From Pseudomonadota bacterium (GTDB lineage Bacteria > Pseudomonadota > Gammaproteobacteria > Burkholderiales > Burkholderiaceae), in assembly GCA_023441105.1 (NCBI GenBank), contig JAEZQX010000576.1:1-61301 (forward strand): DNA of 61,301 nt. The letters are read 5' to 3'. A model generated the notes under the pieces. It was not told the origin of the DNA, searched no databases, and was given only the letters and a program-made list of their open reading frames with translations. Both the position numbers and the translations under genes were made by a program. Position 1 is the stretch's first letter; every line of letters begins with the position of its first letter. Of this stretch, positions 51,799 through 60,991 are shown piece by piece.

Positions 51799-54096
51799 TC
51801 AGTCCATCGGCTGGTGGTCGACCGGACGCTCCTGCTCCTCGAGCTCGAATTCCACCCGGTCGAGCCTGCCGGGCGTGAAGGCGAAGTCGTCGCCGTAGGC
51901 TTGCGACACCCGCGAGAGCGAGTCACGCCCGACATCGAGCGCCGACCAGGAGATGAACCACTTGGCAGTGCGAGGAATTTCGCCGCAGGCGGCCTCGCGA
52001 CCGTCCACGGACAGGCGGACCTTGCCGGCGTGACTTGCCGTCCGCTCGAACACGAGGTCGAGTCGCCGGCAGTCCGCCGGAACGGCGGCGGCACGGCTCT
52101 CGACGCGATATGGAGTGCCCTCGCAGTTGTATTCGAAGACGAAGCGACCGTCCTGCACGTAGAGGCTGAAGCCACCGCTCAGGTCACCCAGGGAGACGAT
52201 GACACCGCGAGGCCCGTCCCGGCGTGCCCCGGCCGGATCACCAACGGCAGGCCTGCCGCCCATTCGCAGGTGGGCAGCGATCCGGAAAGAGCGGTCGACC
52301 AGCAGCGGTGCTGCGCCGCTGGGAATCCGGCTGATGCCCGGATAAAGGGTAAAGCGCGTGCGGCGCCGAGGCGACCCGCTGCTGTGGTAGCGAACTGCCC
52401 GTTCCGGAAAGCCGCGGTCATCGAGCGGCAACACGCCATACTTTCCGGCCTCGGTCCACCACGCGGCAACGAGTCTCTCGAGCATCTCGGGATGCTGCCT
52501 CGCCAGGTCGCGGCATTCCGAGAAATCGTCATCGAGGCGGAAGAGTTCCCATTCATCCTTCTCATAGCTCTGGCCGCGATGGTGGAACGACACCGCCTTC
52601 CACCCGTCGTGCCAGATCGCGCGGTGCGAGAACATCTCGAAGTACTGGGTCTGCCGGCGGGTCGGAGCCTGCGCGTCGGCGAACGAATAGCGCAGGCTCA
52701 CCCCGTGCAGCGGCATCTGCGGCACCCCATTCAGCTGCTGCGGCACCTGCACGCCGGCCAGCTCGAAGATGGTAGGGGCGATGTCGATCACATGATGGAA
52801 TTGCGGTCGCACTTCGTTGCGCGCCGCGATGCCCGCCGGCCAGGACAGGATCATCGGCGCGCGGACACCGCCGGCATGCGTGTTCTGCTTGTAGCGGCGC
52901 AGGGGCGTGTTACCCACCTGCGCCCAGCCTTGGGGATAGTTGGTCTGGCTGCGCGGCCCGCCGATGTCGTCGAGCCGCGCCAGGTTGAACTGCAGGTCAG
53001 GCTGGTTGCCATTCTCGTAGGCGACGATATTGGTGGTACCGCCGACACCGCCCTCCTGGCTGGCGCCGTTGTCGGACATGAGCACGAACACCGTGTTGTC
53101 CAGCTTGCCGAGGGCATCGAGCTCCGCGACGAGGCGGCCCAGCTCGTGGTCGGCATGGTCGATCATCGCCGCGAAAGCCTCCTGCAGGCGGCAGGCGACG
53201 AGCCTCTCCTGGTCCGAGAGGCTGTCCCAGGCGGGAACGCCGGCATTGCGTGGCGCGAGTTCGGTACCTGGCGGGATGATCCCGAGCTCCAGTTGACGCT
53301 CGTAGCATTGCTGGCGGACCTGGTCCCAGCCGGCATCGAAACGGCCACGATACTTCTTCAGGAAGGATTCCGGCGCCTGATGCGGGCAGTGCGCCGCCCC
53401 CAGCGGGAGGTAGAGGAAGAACGGCTTCTCGCTCGTGGTCGACACCTGGTCGCGCACGAAGCCTATCGCATGGTCGATCAGGTCCGTGGTCAGGTGATAG
53501 CCCTCTTCCGGCGTGGCCGGCGGGTCGACGCGATGGTTGTCGTAGACCAGATCGGGGTAGAAGTGATCGGTCAGGGCATCGAGGAAGCCGTAGAAGCGCT
53601 CGAAGCCGCGTCCAAGCGGCCATTGGTCATACGGCCCCGCCGCGCTCGTCTGGTCGATCGGTGCAACGTGCCATTTTCCGACGCACATCGTGCTGTAGCC
53701 GGATGCGCGCAGGACTTCGGCGATGGTGCCGGCCTGCTTGCCGATATGGCCCCGCGAGTTCGGGAAGCCGCTGTCGGCATTGGCGAGAAATGCCATGCCC
53801 ACGCTGTGATGATTGCGCCCCGTCAACAGGCACGCCCTGGTCGGCGAACACAGGGGCGTCACATGCAGGTTGTTGTAGCGAAGACCTTGTTGCGCCAGGC
53901 GGTCGATCGTCGGCGTCTCGATGGCGGCACCATAGCAGCCGAAGCTTGCGAAGCCGACGTCATCGAACAGCACTACGACGACATTGGGCGCATCCGCGGA
54001 CGGCTTCGGGGCCGGCGGCCACCACGGCTCGGAGTCCTGCCAGGTTCTGCCGATCCTGCCCTTGAAGCGGAAGTCCGGCAGGTCATCGCCCGTCAT
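51799..54096 (-). CDS. Type I arylsulfatase, cytoplasmic
   Basis: 765 aa. The metal-binding start VVLFDDVGF gives Asp45/46. The catalytic Cys83 lies in CSPTRACLLTG, the CxPxR signature whose Cys is converted to formylglycine. A long C-terminal extension has strand-rich GGFSLYVQDGRFVFEYN and DRVEFELEEQ. Length resembles large (about 780 aa) mycobacterial-type arylsulfatases. No signal peptide is present, so the enzyme acts inside on imported substrate, as with Pseudomonas AtsA and its AtsRBC importer. GAGGA precedes the ATG. It is first in the operon, divergent from LacI. Confidence 0.9.
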   Translation of the reverse strand: MTGDDLPDFRFKGRIGRTWQDSEPWWPPAPKPSADAPNVVVVLFDDVGFASFGCYGAAIETPTIDRLAQQGLRYNNLHVTPLCSPTRACLLTGRNHHSVGMAFLANADSGFPNSRGHIGKQAGTIAEVLRASGYSTMCVGKWHVAPIDQTSAAGPYDQWPLGRGFERFYGFLDALTDHFYPDLVYDNHRVDPPATPEEGYHLTTDLIDHAIGFVRDQVSTTSEKPFFLYLPLGAAHCPHQAPESFLKKYRGRFDAGWDQVRQQCYERQLELGIIPPGTELAPRNAGVPAWDSLSDQERLVACRLQEAFAAMIDHADHELGRLVAELDALGKLDNTVFVLMSDNGASQEGGVGGTTNIVAYENGNQPDLQFNLARLDDIGGPRSQTNYPQGWAQVGNTPLRRYKQNTHAGGVRAPMILSWPAGIAARNEVRPQFHHVIDIAPTIFELAGVQVPQQLNGVPQMPLHGVSLRYSFADAQAPTRRQTQYFEMFSHRAIWHDGWKAVSFHHRGQSYEKDEWELFRLDDDFSECRDLARQHPEMLERLVAAWWTEAGKYGVLPLDDRGFPERAVRYHSSGSPRRRTRFTLYPGISRIPSGAAPLLVDRSFRIAAHLRMGGRPAVGDPAGARRDGPRGVIVSLGDLSGGFSLYVQDGRFVFEYNCEGTPYRVESRAAAVPADCRRLDLVFERTASHAGKVRLSVDGREAACGEIPRTAKWFISWSALDVGRDSLSRVSQAYGDDFAFTPGRLDRVEFELEEQERPVDHQPMD

Positions 54097-54222
54097 CGGT
54101 TGTCTCCTCGGTCATCTGGCGGCATTCATCGCCGGCGGATGCGCGATCTGTCTTTTCGTAAAGCCACGAGGCCGCACCGGGCCCGACCCACACCGTCGGA
54201 CCGCCGGTACGCGGCGCTGACT

Positions 54223-54238
54223 GCACAATCGATTGTGC
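54223..54238. promoter_or_regulatory. Perfect 16-bp palindrome GCACAATCGATTGTGC, candidate LacI operator
   Basis: Perfect dyad with an inner CG, as in LacI/GalR-family operators. It lies between the divergent sulfatase (ATG 54096) and LacI-family gene (ATG 54313), 127 and 75 bp from their starts. A TATGAT box at 54277-54282 could be the LacI gene's -10. A single repressor bound here could shut both directions. Confidence 0.65.
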
Positions 54239-54312
54239 CATCCGCCCTTTCGAGATGCAAGGGCCAATGCAGGCGCTATGATTCAAGCCGCAACCGGGAG
54301 ACGGCGGCTTCC

Positions 54313-55419
54313 ATGAAGAAGCGAGGATCCACCATCTACGACCTGGCCGAACTGGCCGGCGTATCGGCTTCGACGATCAGCGCCGTGCTCAACGGCAACT
54401 GGCGGCAGCGCCGGATCGCCGAGGCGACGGCCACGAAAGTCCAGCGCCTGGCGGCCAGGCACAAGTACAACGTCAACCGCCAGGCTAGCGGCTTGCGCAA
54501 GCGGCGCTCGGGCTTGATCGGCATGATTCTTCCCATGCACGACAACCGCTACTTCGGTCGCATGTCGGAGGTCTTCGAGCGGCTGGCGCGCGAGCGCCTC
54601 TGGTACCCTCTGGTCGTCAGCACCTTGCGCGACCCGTCCCTGGAACTGGAGACCGTCGACAAGCTGATCTCCTATCGCATCGAATACCTGGTGGTCGCTG
54701 GAGCGACCGATCCCGATTCGGTCAGCCGCCTCTGCAGCAACCATGGCATTGCTCATGTCAACGTCGACCTGCCGGGCACGAAGGCCACGTCGGTCATCAG
54801 CGACAACTACTGGGGGGCACAGCAACTCGCGCTCGCCCTCCTGGATCGCTCGTCGCCGGTGCGTGCGCGCCTGCGCAACAAGGCCTACTTCATCGGGGGG
54901 ATCGCCTCGGACCATGCCACCCGCAGGCGGGCTGAAGGTTTTGCGGACGCCGTCAAGTCCCGCTTTGGCGAGATAGACAGCACGCAGATCGACACCTGCG
55001 GCTACGAAGGCGACCTTGCCGAGGCGGCGGTGCGCAAGCTGCACGGTCGGCTTGGCGGGCTTCCCCGAGCGCTCTTCATCAATTCCACGATCGCGTTGGA
55101 AGGCGTGGTGCGATTCCTGAAGACGCGTCCGCCGGCCGAGCTGGAGCGTTGCGTGGTCGGTTGCTACGACTGGGATCCCTTTGCCAGCGTGCTGAGCTTC
55201 CCGGTACTGATGGTGCGCCAGAATGTGGAGGCGTTGCTCGGAGAAGCATTCCACATCATCGATTCCAGGCTGTTCACCGAAAGGCGAATCATCGAGATCA
55301 AGCCCGAGCTGCTGTTCTTGCAGGAGCGGGTACCGGAGGCGACCAGCCAGACGACGGGTAGTGGCGCCACGGCGGACGCGAGGCTGGACTGGGACGCCAT
55401 CGTCGAACTGCTGAGGTGA
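54313..55419 (+). CDS. LacI-family transcriptional regulator
   Basis: 368 aa from the ATG at 54313, which starts just before the DNA-binding domain TIYDLAELAGVSASTISAVLNG. Helix 2 and the hinge (ARHKYNVNRQASGLRKRRSG) lead to a binding-protein-like effector domain (LIGMILPMHDNRYFGRMSEVFERLA ... IEYLVVAGATDPDSVSRL). The upstream in-frame reading runs antisense through the sulfatase and is rejected. It divergently flanks the sulfatase operon and should respond to a sugar or polyol-like inducer, possibly the desulfated product. Confidence 0.9.
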   Translation: MKKRGSTIYDLAELAGVSASTISAVLNGNWRQRRIAEATATKVQRLAARHKYNVNRQASGLRKRRSGLIGMILPMHDNRYFGRMSEVFERLARERLWYPLVVSTLRDPSLELETVDKLISYRIEYLVVAGATDPDSVSRLCSNHGIAHVNVDLPGTKATSVISDNYWGAQQLALALLDRSSPVRARLRNKAYFIGGIASDHATRRRAEGFADAVKSRFGEIDSTQIDTCGYEGDLAEAAVRKLHGRLGGLPRALFINSTIALEGVVRFLKTRPPAELERCVVGCYDWDPFASVLSFPVLMVRQNVEALLGEAFHIIDSRLFTERRIIEIKPELLFLQERVPEATSQTTGSGATADARLDWDAIVELLR

Positions 55420-55469
55420 CCGGAGGGAGGGTCAAGGATCCTGGGATCCAGCGGCCCGGCAACCTCGTG

Positions 55470-55487
55470 TATACTATACCGATCGGT
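55470..55487 (+). promoter_or_regulatory. -10 TATACT with overlapping ACCGATCGGT palindrome
   Basis: TATACT at 55470-55475 is a good sigma-70 -10; no strong -35 is visible. The perfect dyad ACCGATCGGT (55478-55487), in TATACCGATCGGTTAA, sits over the expected +1, where TetR-type repressors act. It resembles the TATACGG-TCGTTCAA site before the osmC operon. Gene 55534 (GST) starts 46 bp later. Confidence 0.5.
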
Positions 55488-55533
55488 TAAGCATATCGTC
55501 CGTGCCATCCAAGCGCGCAAGCAGGAGTCCATC

Positions 55534-56220
55534 GTGCCGATCACCGTCACCGCCTTCAAATGGGTACCGCCTTTCGCTCAGGGCAACGTCCGCGACCACC
55601 GCATCCGCTGGATGCTGAATGAAGTCGGCTGGCGCTACGAATGCCGCCTGCTCGATTCCGCCGACCAGCTGGATCCGTCGTATCTTGCCGAGCAGCCCTT
55701 CGGCCAGGTACCGGTGCTGGAGGAAACGGGGCGGCCGCCGCTTTTCGAAACCGGCGCCATCGTGCTGGACATCGCGCAGCGAGCCGGCCAGCTGTTGCCG
55801 GCGGACGAGGGCCAGCGGGCACTGGCGATCAGCTGGCTCTTCGCGGCCCTCAATTCGGTCGAACCATTCCTTTCCAACCTCGCCGAAGTCGATTTCTTCA
55901 TCGACGATGCCCACCTCAAGGCGGCGCGGCGGCCGGGCGTCGTCAAGGCCGCGTCGCGGCGACTGCAGCAACTGTCAGCGGCGCTCGGCGACCGTGACTA
56001 CCTCGTCGGCGACTCGTTCACCATCGCCGACTTGATGACCGCCTCGGTCCTCAAGATCGTCGGACACACCGACCTGCTGGACGCCTTTCCCAATCTGGTC
56101 GCCTATCGCAACCGGTGTCTCGGGCGCCCGGCTTACCTGAAGGCCGTCGCGGACCAGCGCGCGGAGATCGCGCGACATTCCCCGTCCGACATGAGATACG
56201 AACTGCGCCAGGACGCTTGA
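55534..56220 (+). CDS. Glutathione S-transferase
   Basis: 228 aa from a GTG with CAGGAG 7-12 bp upstream. The N-terminal thioredoxin fold reads TVTAFKWVPPFAQGNVRDHRIRWML, then AEQPFGQVPVLEETG with the conserved cis-Pro (VP), and GAIVLDIAQRAGQLLP. The C-terminal helical domain has YLVGDSFTIADLMTASVL. GSTs conjugate or reduce electrophiles with glutathione in the cytoplasm. The promoter carries a repressor-like palindrome, which fits induction by reactive electrophiles. Confidence 0.9.
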   Translation: MPITVTAFKWVPPFAQGNVRDHRIRWMLNEVGWRYECRLLDSADQLDPSYLAEQPFGQVPVLEETGRPPLFETGAIVLDIAQRAGQLLPADEGQRALAISWLFAALNSVEPFLSNLAEVDFFIDDAHLKAARRPGVVKAASRRLQQLSAALGDRDYLVGDSFTIADLMTASVLKIVGHTDLLDAFPNLVAYRNRCLGRPAYLKAVADQRAEIARHSPSDMRYELRQDA

Positions 56221-56329
56221 TCTCCCGTTGCCATCATCGCGGCGGTGGAGGCACTACACTTGCGGCACCCACCTCATGGAGCTGCAGGCGGCGCGTCGAC
56301 CCGCGACGGCGCGCAGGCAATCGAACCTC

Positions 56330-57163
56330 ATGATCGTCCACCTCGTCGACGGCACCTACGAGTTGTTCAGGCACTTCTACGGCCTGCGCCGCTTCAACAA
56401 GGGCAAGGACCGGCCGCTCGGCGCCGTTTCCGGTGTGCTGCTGTCGGTGCTGGAGTTGATCGAGCAGGGGGCGACTCACGTCGGCGTCGCCACGGACCAT
56501 GTCATCGAGTCGTTCCGCAACGACCTGTGGCCGGGATACAAGACCGGCGCGGGCATCGAGCCAGCCCTGCTGGCGCAGTTCCCGCTGCTTGAGGAGGCGC
56601 TCGCGATCATGGGCGTCGCGACCTGGCCGATGGTCGAGCTCGAGGCCGACGACGCACTGGCATCGGCGGCTCGCCTCGCGGCTGCGGACCCCACGGTAGA
56701 GAAGGTCAGCATCTGGACGCCAGACAAGGACCTCGCCCAGTGCGTTGTCGACGACCGGGTCGTGCAGGTTGATCGCAAGGCCAAGAAGATTCGCAATGCC
56801 GCCGCGGTCCGGGAGAAGTTCGGCGTCGTGCCGCAGTTGATTCCCGACCACCTCGCACTGGTTGGCGACACGGCGGACGGCTACCCCGGGATCCAGGGCA
56901 TCGGCCCGGTTGGTGCCGCACAGCTGTTGAACCGCCACGGCCCGATCGAAACGTTTCCGCCGACGGTGCTGCAAGGCGAGCGCCGCGAGCTGGCGCTGCT
57001 GTTCAAGCGATTGGCGACGCTGCGAACCGATGCAAAGCTGTTCGACGACGTGGGAGAACTCGAATGGCGCGGGCCAACCGACCGATTCGGGCAATGGGCG
57101 GAGCGCGCGGATGCAACGCGGCTGCTCGAGCGCTGCCTGAAGGCAGCCCCAGCCGCCCGCTAG
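56330..57163 (+). CDS. Stand-alone 5'-3' exonuclease (FEN/Pol I exonuclease domain)
   Basis: 277 aa from the ATG at 56330 (MIVHLVDGTYELFR); the longer reading to 56228 is not FEN-like. The nuclease core has Asp7, VATDHVIESFRNDLWPGYKTG, VELEADDALASAA and TPDKDLAQCVV, acidic metal-binding residues of the Pol I 5'-nuclease. VGDTADGYPGIQGIGPVGAAQLL is the helix-hairpin-helix. No polymerase domain follows. It probably removes RNA primers or flaps. It is 110 bp after the GST gene. Confidence 0.88.
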   Translation: MIVHLVDGTYELFRHFYGLRRFNKGKDRPLGAVSGVLLSVLELIEQGATHVGVATDHVIESFRNDLWPGYKTGAGIEPALLAQFPLLEEALAIMGVATWPMVELEADDALASAARLAAADPTVEKVSIWTPDKDLAQCVVDDRVVQVDRKAKKIRNAAAVREKFGVVPQLIPDHLALVGDTADGYPGIQGIGPVGAAQLLNRHGPIETFPPTVLQGERRELALLFKRLATLRTDAKLFDDVGELEWRGPTDRFGQWAERADATRLLERCLKAAPAAR

Positions 57164-57229
57164 CGAACCGGCTCGTTGCGACCGTTCCCTGCGCGACCGC
57201 CTGCGCTGCCCTCGACCTCGGGTGACGGC

Positions 57230-57841
57230 TCAATGTCCCTTGCCGAATTCCTCCGGCCGCGGGTCGGGAATGAAGCCATTGCGGTTCGGCATCTGCACCC
57301 TCGCAAGGGATTGCCGATCGAGGATCGATCCTGGCGCCACGATGCCTGCCTTGGAAAGGATGTAGGCTGAGACCGCATAGACGTCGTCGTTGCTCATGCT
57401 GCCGGGCTCGAGCAGCGGCATCGAACGCTTGATGTAGTCGAACAGGGTCGTCGCATACGGCCAGTAGCTTTCCACGGTCTTCACCGGCCCCTTGACCCCG
57501 TCTCGCTGCACCAGGGTGTCCCTGCCTCCGACGAGACGATCGCCCAGCCCTCCCTGGAGCTGATCGCCGTGGCAGGCCACGCACTGGCTTTCGTAGACCG
57601 ACCTGCCACGCTCGACCGAGCCCGATCCGTCCGGCAAGCCCCTACCGTCCGGCAGCGGCGAGACGAACTGCGCGAGTTCCTCCGGTGTGGGCGACGAACC
57701 GAAGCCGAACACCGGCGGATCCTGTGCCTGCAGGTCTGCCGGGGCCAATGCCAACAGGAGAGAGAGCGAGAACGAGGCGATCGCCGCGACATCGAGCGCA
57801 ACGCCGGCGTTCCGCCCCTGGCCGCTAGTAGTGATGGACAT
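57230..57841 (-). CDS. Monohaem cytochrome c, SoxD-like, partner of sulfite dehydrogenase
   Basis: 203 aa. A hydrophobic leader (IASFSLSLLLALAPADLQAQ) is followed by GRSVYESQCVACHGDQLQGG, with haem-binding CVACH at 87-91, and YWPYATTLFDYIKRSMPLLEPGSMSNDDVYAVSAYIL, whose pattern and Met match SoxD-type domains. It overlaps the SoxC-like gene by 17 bp and would accept its electrons in the periplasm. SoxD usually has two haems in a longer protein; only one is seen here. Confidence 0.85.
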   Translation of the reverse strand: MSITTSGQGRNAGVALDVAAIASFSLSLLLALAPADLQAQDPPVFGFGSSPTPEELAQFVSPLPDGRGLPDGSGSVERGRSVYESQCVACHGDQLQGGLGDRLVGGRDTLVQRDGVKGPVKTVESYWPYATTLFDYIKRSMPLLEPGSMSNDDVYAVSAYILSKAGIVAPGSILDRQSLARVQMPNRNGFIPDPRPEEFGKGH

Positions 57842-59108
57842 TGCTCACGCTCCCGTTGCTGGATACCTTCCAACTCTGGATACCGTTGAGGTGATAGATC
57901 GAGCCCGACGGTCCATTGAGCCCTCGAAGCTCGACCAGTTGCCTGATGGTCGGCTGCACATAACCGGTGTCGTCGGTACAGCGGCTTTGCAGGATCGCTT
58001 CACCGCCGTCCCAGTGCCAGGGAAACCTGAATCGGACATGACTGAGCGCAAGAACTGGCGCCTGCAGGCTTGCTTCCTTCCAGCTGTTGCCGCCATCGAC
58101 GGACACCTCCACCTTGGTGATCGTGCCCCGGCCCGACCAAGCGAGTCCCGTGATTTCCCGGAACCCTTTCGCGGCCAGGACCATCTCGCCGGAGGGCGAA
58201 GTGATCACCGACTTGGCCTCCATCTCGAAGGTGAACTGCCGCGCCTTGCCGTCGGGAAGCAGGTCCGTGTATTTCGAAGTCTCCTCGCGCGTCATGAAAG
58301 GCATGTCCGCCAATTGCAGCCGCCTGAGCCACTTGATGTGCGTATTGCCTTCGAATCCCGGAACGACCAGGCGCAAGGGATACCCCTGCTCCGGCCTGAG
58401 GGCCTCGCCATTCTGGCCATAGGCAACCAGGCAATCCTTCATCGCCTTGTCGATCGGGATGCTGCGTGTCATCGCCGCGCCGTCCGCGCCTTCGGCAAGA
58501 AGCCACTTGGCCGAGCCCTCGACGCCGGCCTCCCGCAGCAGCGTCGAGAGTGGCACCCCGGTCCATTCGGATGTCGATGTCAGCCCGTGAGTTCCCTGGA
58601 CGGATTTCAGCGTCGGCTTGGACCATTCCGTCAGGCCGTTGCCCGAGCATTCGATGAACAGCACTCGGGACACCGACGGGAAGCGCTTGAGGTCCGACAT
58701 CGACAGCTTGCGCGCCTGCCTGACCATTCCATGGATGTACAGCGAATGGCGGGAAGGATCGATCGTCGCCGTGCCTGCGTGGCTGCGTTCGAAGTGCAGG
58801 CCGGACGGGGTGATGATCCCCATGCCGTCCTGCAACGGCGTGAAGGTCCATGACGACTGCGCGGTCGCCGTGGGATAACGCGTCCTCACCTCCGTCTCGA
58901 ACTGAGACCGGCTGCCGTAGCTCGTGTCGGCAAGCGGAATCCCCTGCGCCTTGCTGGGATCGGACGGTACGGGACGCTCCTCCGAACCGGGCGGTACCGC
59001 CGCAGCCGACTGTCGATGGATGGCGGCCATCACCGCAGCGGCAGCCATCGAACCGGCCATGAATCGGCGGCGGTGGCTGCTCGTGCTTTCCGAATCCGAA
59101 TCGTTCAT
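57825..59108 (-). CDS. SoxC/SorA-like molybdopterin sulfite dehydrogenase
   Basis: 427 aa from the ATG at 59108 (GGAGG upstream). A Tat signal SSHRRRFMAGS is at residues 10-20. Molybdenum-ligand Cys154 lies in RVLFIECSGNGLTEW, and the dimerisation domain has ITGLAWSGRGTITKVEVSVDGGNSW. These mark the sulfite oxidase/SoxC family in the periplasm. It pairs with the cytochrome at 57230. No other sox genes are adjacent, so it may act alone as a sulfite dehydrogenase, supporting removal of sulfite from organosulfur breakdown. Confidence 0.88.
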   Translation of the reverse strand: MNDSDSESTSSHRRRFMAGSMAAAAVMAAIHRQSAAAVPPGSEERPVPSDPSKAQGIPLADTSYGSRSQFETEVRTRYPTATAQSSWTFTPLQDGMGIITPSGLHFERSHAGTATIDPSRHSLYIHGMVRQARKLSMSDLKRFPSVSRVLFIECSGNGLTEWSKPTLKSVQGTHGLTSTSEWTGVPLSTLLREAGVEGSAKWLLAEGADGAAMTRSIPIDKAMKDCLVAYGQNGEALRPEQGYPLRLVVPGFEGNTHIKWLRRLQLADMPFMTREETSKYTDLLPDGKARQFTFEMEAKSVITSPSGEMVLAAKGFREITGLAWSGRGTITKVEVSVDGGNSWKEASLQAPVLALSHVRFRFPWHWDGGEAILQSRCTDDTGYVQPTIRQLVELRGLNGPSGSIYHLNGIQSWKVSSNGSVSNVHHY

Positions 59109-59168
59109 GGTTGCCTCCATTGCTTCTGGACGGCGCAAAGCGGCTGCTTGCGCCCGATCCAGCGGCGA

Positions 59169-60632
59169 TCAACCGCCCCAGGCCTTGAGATTCAGGAACT
59201 CGCGCCGTGTCCGCGGCCCGTGCGTCAGGAAAGTGGGATCCGCCTCCTGTCGATAGCCTTCCCGCTCCAGGGCCACCCGGTCCTTGACGTGCTTCTTCAG
59301 CACCTCGGGCGCGATCGAGTAGACCTTGACCGCGTTGAGCCCGAAGACCTTGGCCCGCAGGGCCGGCGTGATCTCCGGATAGCCATGCCGGTCGCGGAAT
59401 TCCGGGGATATCTGGAAGGTGCGGAAGGCCTGGATCTGGTCCTGGGGCGAGCCGTACCAGATCGAATCGGTTCCCCACAGCACGTTGTCCTCACCTACAT
59501 GCTTCAGCAGCTTGCCCAGGACGTGAGCAGCGGAGTCCGGATCGCGCATCAGGAAACGCCAGGTCGAGCCCAGTTCGGCATAGACATTGGAACCCGGCTT
59601 GACATCGTTCGCCCGCAGGCTGGTGACCAGCGCGTCGATGCCGTCGGTCCGGGTCGGGTCGTACTGCCCCTCGGTCTTTCCTGCAACGAACCCCGAGTGA
59701 TAGATGAGAAACTTCACGTCGGGATATCGCCTGGCCACCCGTCCGATGTCGGCGCATGTCGAATGCTCGTAGGACTCCCGGCCAAAGGGAAAGCCCTTGT
59801 GGATCGCCACGTTCCTGATGCCCAGGCTGCGGGCCTTTTCGATCAGGCGGATGCCGGGCTCGTCATCCATGTGGAAGCCGCGGCCGTCGGGTCCCCATTG
59901 CGTGTAGGTCTTCCAGGCGGAGATCCGGTAGCGCGCCGCAAGCTCGTCCATGCCATCCAGGTCCCCGGGCTGGTTCGGATTCACCCGCCCATGAATCAGC
60001 AGCCGATGCGTTCCATCGAGCTTCTCGACGATGCGCGCAGTGGACGCCGCCTCCTCGATGGTGAGTGGTTCGTCCTGACGGGTCGATGGCACGAAGGAAA
60101 GCACCATCAGGTCGGTATCGGAGTCCATGAAGACATCCTTCACGAACTGGTCCGGCCCGATGCAGTTCAGGTAGTCACGGGCGCCGGGACCGTCATGCGG
60201 CCTGCAGCTGCTGCGCTGGGTGTTGGACTGGAAGGGCTTCTCGTCCGGCGGCAGGTTCTTCAGCCAGGCCCCGGTCGGGTTCACGAAATGGCCCTGCACG
60301 TCGAAGATGAACTCGCTGCCATCGACCGCCGAGCGGGCAGCGAACAAATCGAGCGGCGCCTCGCCCGGCATCTCGAAGAAGCCGCCGCTGCGGCCGGCGG
60401 CCGCGTAGGCCGCATTGAAGCTTGCGAGGGTGCTCGTGACGCCGCACGCCGACACCAGGAAGCTCCTGCGGTCCATGCCCAGCCGCCGGGCTCTCGTGGT
60501 CGCCTCCTCCAGCGCGAGCCGATTGGCGCGGCGATGCACTGCCTCGAGGGGCACCGGAGCAAATTCACCGTTGGTCGTGGTATCGAGCTTGACCGGGAGC
60601 CTCAGGCCCTCGGGGTCATGGCGGAATCTCAT
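59169..60632 (-). CDS. Tat-exported amidohydrolase-family protein
   Basis: 487 aa; GGGAG before the ATG. The segment [20 protein letters not shown] (residues 53-72) is a Tat-like motif but unusually far from the N-terminus. [12 protein letters not shown] (HxH-like position reads QGHF), [16 protein letters not shown]-type and KFLIYHSGF with [10 protein letters not shown] are amidohydrolase-2 (ACMSD/gamma-resorcylate decarboxylase) landmarks. It probably decarboxylates or hydrolyses an aromatic or related acid. It precedes the SoxC-like gene by 60 bp. Confidence 0.8.
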   Translation of the reverse strand: MRFRHDPEGLRLPVKLDTTTNGEFAPVPLEAVHRRANRLALEEATTRARRLGMDRRSFLVSACGVTSTLASFNAAYAAAGRSGGFFEMPGEAPLDLFAARSAVDGSEFIFDVQGHFVNPTGAWLKNLPPDEKPFQSNTQRSSCRPHDGPGARDYLNCIGPDQFVKDVFMDSDTDLMVLSFVPSTRQDEPLTIEEAASTARIVEKLDGTHRLLIHGRVNPNQPGDLDGMDELAARYRISAWKTYTQWGPDGRGFHMDDEPGIRLIEKARSLGIRNVAIHKGFPFGRESYEHSTCADIGRVARRYPDVKFLIYHSGFVAGKTEGQYDPTRTDGIDALVTSLRANDVKPGSNVYAELGSTWRFLMRDPDSAAHVLGKLLKHVGEDNVLWGTDSIWYGSPQDQIQAFRTFQISPEFRDRHGYPEITPALRAKVFGLNAVKVYSIAPEVLKKHVKDRVALEREGYRQEADPTFLTHGPRTRREFLNLKAWGG

Positions 60633-60991
60633 GTCTCCCCCTTGTCATGGAATGCAAAGTCGCCTCACAGGGACGGGGCAAAGGAGCTTCCCCGAGGCAT
60701 TCGCCGACGCGGATGGATGCCGCTGCCGCGGGCGGCCTCAGGCTTCTCCCGAATGGGCGGCAGGTGGCCGCCAATGGAGAGGATAGGCATGGGAGAGGAG
60801 CAGCACAAGAGGCCCATCAAGGCTGCGCATCGGAGGGCGCCACAGCGCGCGGATCGAGGCGGCGCTGCCGCGGGCCAGGCGCCGCACGCAGGTGTGTGTC
60901 AAAGCGGCTACCGCACGTGCCGCATTACACTGCGGTGACGCAGAGCGAGGCGCTCGGCCACCCTCACCCTATGGAACCCGGAGAGACAAAC
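60633..60991. other. Gene-free stretch before the last receptor gene
   Basis: 359 bp between divergent genes (amidohydrolase - and receptor +). No reading frame here looks coding. GTGTGTGTCAAAG at 60891-60903 and TTACAC at about 60926 are the only promoter-like strings and I do not assign them. A short GGAGAGA at 60980-60986 is the ribosome-binding site of the next gene. Confidence 0.5.

Noticed and set aside
51790..54312. In-frame extension of the LacI gene antisense to the sulfatase
   Set aside because: The LacI helix-turn-helix starts exactly at 54313 and the sulfatase occupies the other strand with its CxPxR motif.
60789..60938. Small open frame in the gap before the last receptor
   Set aside because: No ribosome-binding site of note, Arg-rich composition typical of non-coding GC-rich sequence.
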